From positions 1 to 34,512 of the forward strand of contig JAICJM010000015.1 of NCBI GenBank assembly GCA_025928435.1: a stretch of DNA of 34,512 nt. Direction: 5' to 3'. The DNA is from Thermoleophilia bacterium (GTDB taxonomy: Bacteria; Actinomycetota; Thermoleophilia; Gaiellales; JAICJC01). Shown here piece after piece: positions 33,273-34,512 of this stretch. Within the stretch, counting starts at the first letter, position 1; each line of letters starts with the position of its first letter. Position numbers and translations under genes: made by a program. The notes beneath the pieces were generated by a model. The model worked only from the letters and a program-made list of their open reading frames with translations. It did no database searches and had not been told where the DNA came from.

Positions 33273-34151
33273 TTAGGCCGCGTTGGCTTTGTCGTAGTAT
33301 CGCTGTTCGTAGGCTGCGGGTGAGATGCCGCCCAGGCTCGTGTGCCGGCGGCGGGGGTTGTAGAAGCACTCGATGTACCAGAAGATCCGCATCCGGGCGT
33401 GCTCGCGGGTCTCGAAGTGCTCGCGGCGCAGGAGCTCCTTCTCCAAGCTGGCAAAGAACGTCTCCGCCATCGCGTTGTCCCAGGGGTCGCCGACCGATTC
33501 CATGGACAGGTCGATGCCTGACTGCTTGGCATACGTGCCGTAGGCCACGCTCGTATATTGGCTTCCGTGGTCGGAGTGGCACACCACGCCGGCGCCGCCG
33601 CGGGCTGTGACGGCCATCCCCAAGGCGTCCAGGATCAGCTCGGTCTCCAAGTCGTCGCGCATCGACCAGCCCACGATCCGGCGCGAGAAGGTGTCCTGCA
33701 CCGCGGACAGGAACAGGAAGCCCTGAGCGGTCTGGACGTACTTGATGTCGCACACCCACAACTGATTCGGCTCAGAGCGGGCGAACTGGCGGTCGACCAG
33801 ATCCGGCGCCGACTCTCGTTTCGCATCGCGGATGGTGGTGCGCGGCCCGCCCCGGCGGCCATCCGCGCCGCGCAACCCGGCCAGCCGCATCAACCGCGCG
33901 ACCCGCTTCCGCGAGACGCGCACCTGATGCTCGTCGCGCAGCTCCAGATGGATCCGCGGCGCGCCATAGATGCCGCTTGTGTCCGTGTGGATGAGGGCGA
34001 TCCGCTCGGTCAGCTTCGCATCGCTGAGGCTGCGCGGGCTAGGCGCGCGGCGCTTCCAGGCGTAGTAGCCGGCGCGGGTCACGCCGATCGTCTTGCACAG
34101 CAGGGAGACAGGAAACCGTGCTCGCTCCGCCTCGACGAACCGAAACTTCAT
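33273..34151 (-). CDS. IS3-family transposase OrfB (DDE integrase)
   Basis: This 292-residue catalytic subunit has an N-terminal HTH_21-like region with YGAPRIHLELRD. The rve/DDE core has D in WVCDIKYVQ, D in CHSDHGSQYTS and E in WDNAMAETFFASLEKELL, all with normal spacing. ATG 34151 overlaps the OrfA stop (ATGA). In IS3 elements OrfA and OrfB are usually joined by -1 frameshifting; no classic A6G slippery run is visible at the junction, so coupled reinitiation may be used. Confidence 0.93.
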   Translation of the reverse strand: MKFRFVEAERARFPVSLLCKTIGVTRAGYYAWKRRAPSPRSLSDAKLTERIALIHTDTSGIYGAPRIHLELRDEHQVRVSRKRVARLMRLAGLRGADGRRGGPRTTIRDAKRESAPDLVDRQFARSEPNQLWVCDIKYVQTAQGFLFLSAVQDTFSRRIVGWSMRDDLETELILDALGMAVTARGGAGVVCHSDHGSQYTSVAYGTYAKQSGIDLSMESVGDPWDNAMAETFFASLEKELLRREHFETREHARMRIFWYIECFYNPRRRHTSLGGISPAAYEQRYYDKANAA

Positions 34152-34447
34152 CTCGGCCCCTCGGTCTCCCTGGCGAAGAAAACCGCCGCACGCTTGAGGA
34201 TCTCACGCTCCTGCTTGAGCACCCGATTCTCGCGCTCCAACTCTCGCAGCCGGCGCCGCTCCTCGCTGGTGAGCACGTCGCTGCGCTCACCACGATCCGC
34301 CTCGTCCTGCCGCAGCCAGTTACGCAGCGTCTGCTCAGAACACCCCAACTCCCCGGCCAACTGCTTCGGCGACCGCGCGCCGCTGCGCAACAGGCTGACC
34401 GCCTCCCGCCGAAACTCCGCCGCATACGGCGGCCTCGTCCTGGACAT
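34148..34447 (-). CDS. IS3-family transposase OrfA (HTH protein)
   Basis: This 99-residue DNA-binding subunit has the HTH_Tnp_1 segment AEFRREAVSLLRSG then SPKQLAGELGCSEQTLRNWL. A leucine-zipper coiled coil follows (RRLRELERENRVLKQEREIL). GGAGGAG lies upstream of ATG 34447. It binds the IS ends together with OrfB. Confidence 0.93.
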   Translation of the reverse strand: MSRTRPPYAAEFRREAVSLLRSGARSPKQLAGELGCSEQTLRNWLRQDEADRGERSDVLTSEERRRLRELERENRVLKQEREILKRAAVFFARETEGPR

Positions 34448-34512
34448 CTCCGCTCCTCCCTCGAGACCAACCCCGAAAGCATCGCGATGTCAATGAAACC
34501 GGGTCAACTCCA

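Larger units (their letters stand above)
33240..34512 (-). mobile_element. IS3-family insertion sequence, apparently complete
   Basis: The element is 1273 bp and bounded by perfect 12-bp terminal inverted repeats TGGAGTTGACCC (33240-33251) and GGGTCAACTCCA (34501-34512). Similarity continues inward (TTGACA or similar about 20 bases in). The ends are TG...CA, as usual for IS3. It carries orfA and orfB on the minus strand with intact catalytic motifs. The right end coincides with the window end, so a target duplication cannot be checked. Confidence 0.92.

Noticed and set aside
57..34512. Second copy of the tRNA 3' end as right attachment site
   Set aside because: No match longer than a few bases to TTCAAGTCCTCTCCAGCGCA was seen; CCTCTCCAGC at 4683 is too short.
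1..34512. CRISPR array or phage structural genes
   Set aside because: No regularly spaced repeats and no capsid, portal, terminase or tail genes are visible.

Overview
The window is high-GC DNA. Dense GTG starts, Actinomycetota-like Opp/Dpp transporters, an IS3 element and the protein style suggest a soil actinobacterium, perhaps a deep-branching class such as Thermoleophilia. That placement is inference, because no ribosomal marker is present.

Layout. (1) 1-1628: the 3' half of a tRNA-Leu(GAG), a terminator, a small excisionase-like HTH gene and a tyrosine integrase whose C-terminal catalytic part is displaced by a frameshift. This is the classic left end of an element integrated in a tRNA gene; no second att copy is visible. 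(2) 1514-3069: a divergent pair, a small nuclease-like protein (-) and a beta-class DNA methyltransferase (+). The methyltransferase is flanked by a 20-bp inverted repeat (19/20 identical). (3) 3130-5050: one small membrane-protein ORF, then decayed DNA including the C-terminal stump of a flavin oxidoreductase. (4) 5053-24086: a catabolic and transport block. A GntR regulator with a perfect 16-bp palindrome upstream is followed by a D-threonine-aldolase/DSD1-type PLP enzyme and an SDR. A six-gene minus-strand operon follows (peptide-type ABC transporter plus a class V aminotransferase). Next comes a plus-strand run: Gfo/Idh/MocA oxidoreductase, TIM-barrel isomerase, aldehyde dehydrogenase, a second DSD1-type enzyme, M20 hydrolase, a truncated second permease, a permease, a fused double ABC ATPase and a frameshifted SDR. 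(5) 24172-25515: a second methyltransferase (frameshifted) with a second copy of the small nuclease-like protein, in inverted orientation relative to the first pair. (6) 25796-29919: a secreted CAP-domain protein, a serine-recombinase-like protein lacking the usual serine, a LysM/lytic transglycosylase and a GH10-like lipoprotein. (7) 29997-32994: a receiver protein and a hybrid histidine kinase. (8) 33240-34512: a complete IS3-family element that ends exactly at the window edge.

How it fits together. The middle block reads as a coordinately evolved system for importing and degrading an amino-acid-derived or peptide-like compound. It has two binding-protein-dependent transporters (one damaged), two fold-III PLP enzymes for beta-hydroxy-D-amino acids, and an aminotransferase. 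An amidohydrolase, an aldehyde dehydrogenase and several NAD(P) oxidoreductases complete it. Many neighbouring genes share a GTGA stop/start overlap. The block is bracketed by two paralogous, inverted methyltransferase/nuclease-like pairs, each with a TGTGTCCGGAC motif on its inner side. The compact divergent pair (small nuclease-like protein plus SPPY methyltransferase) is the best candidate for an undescribed restriction-modification-like system.
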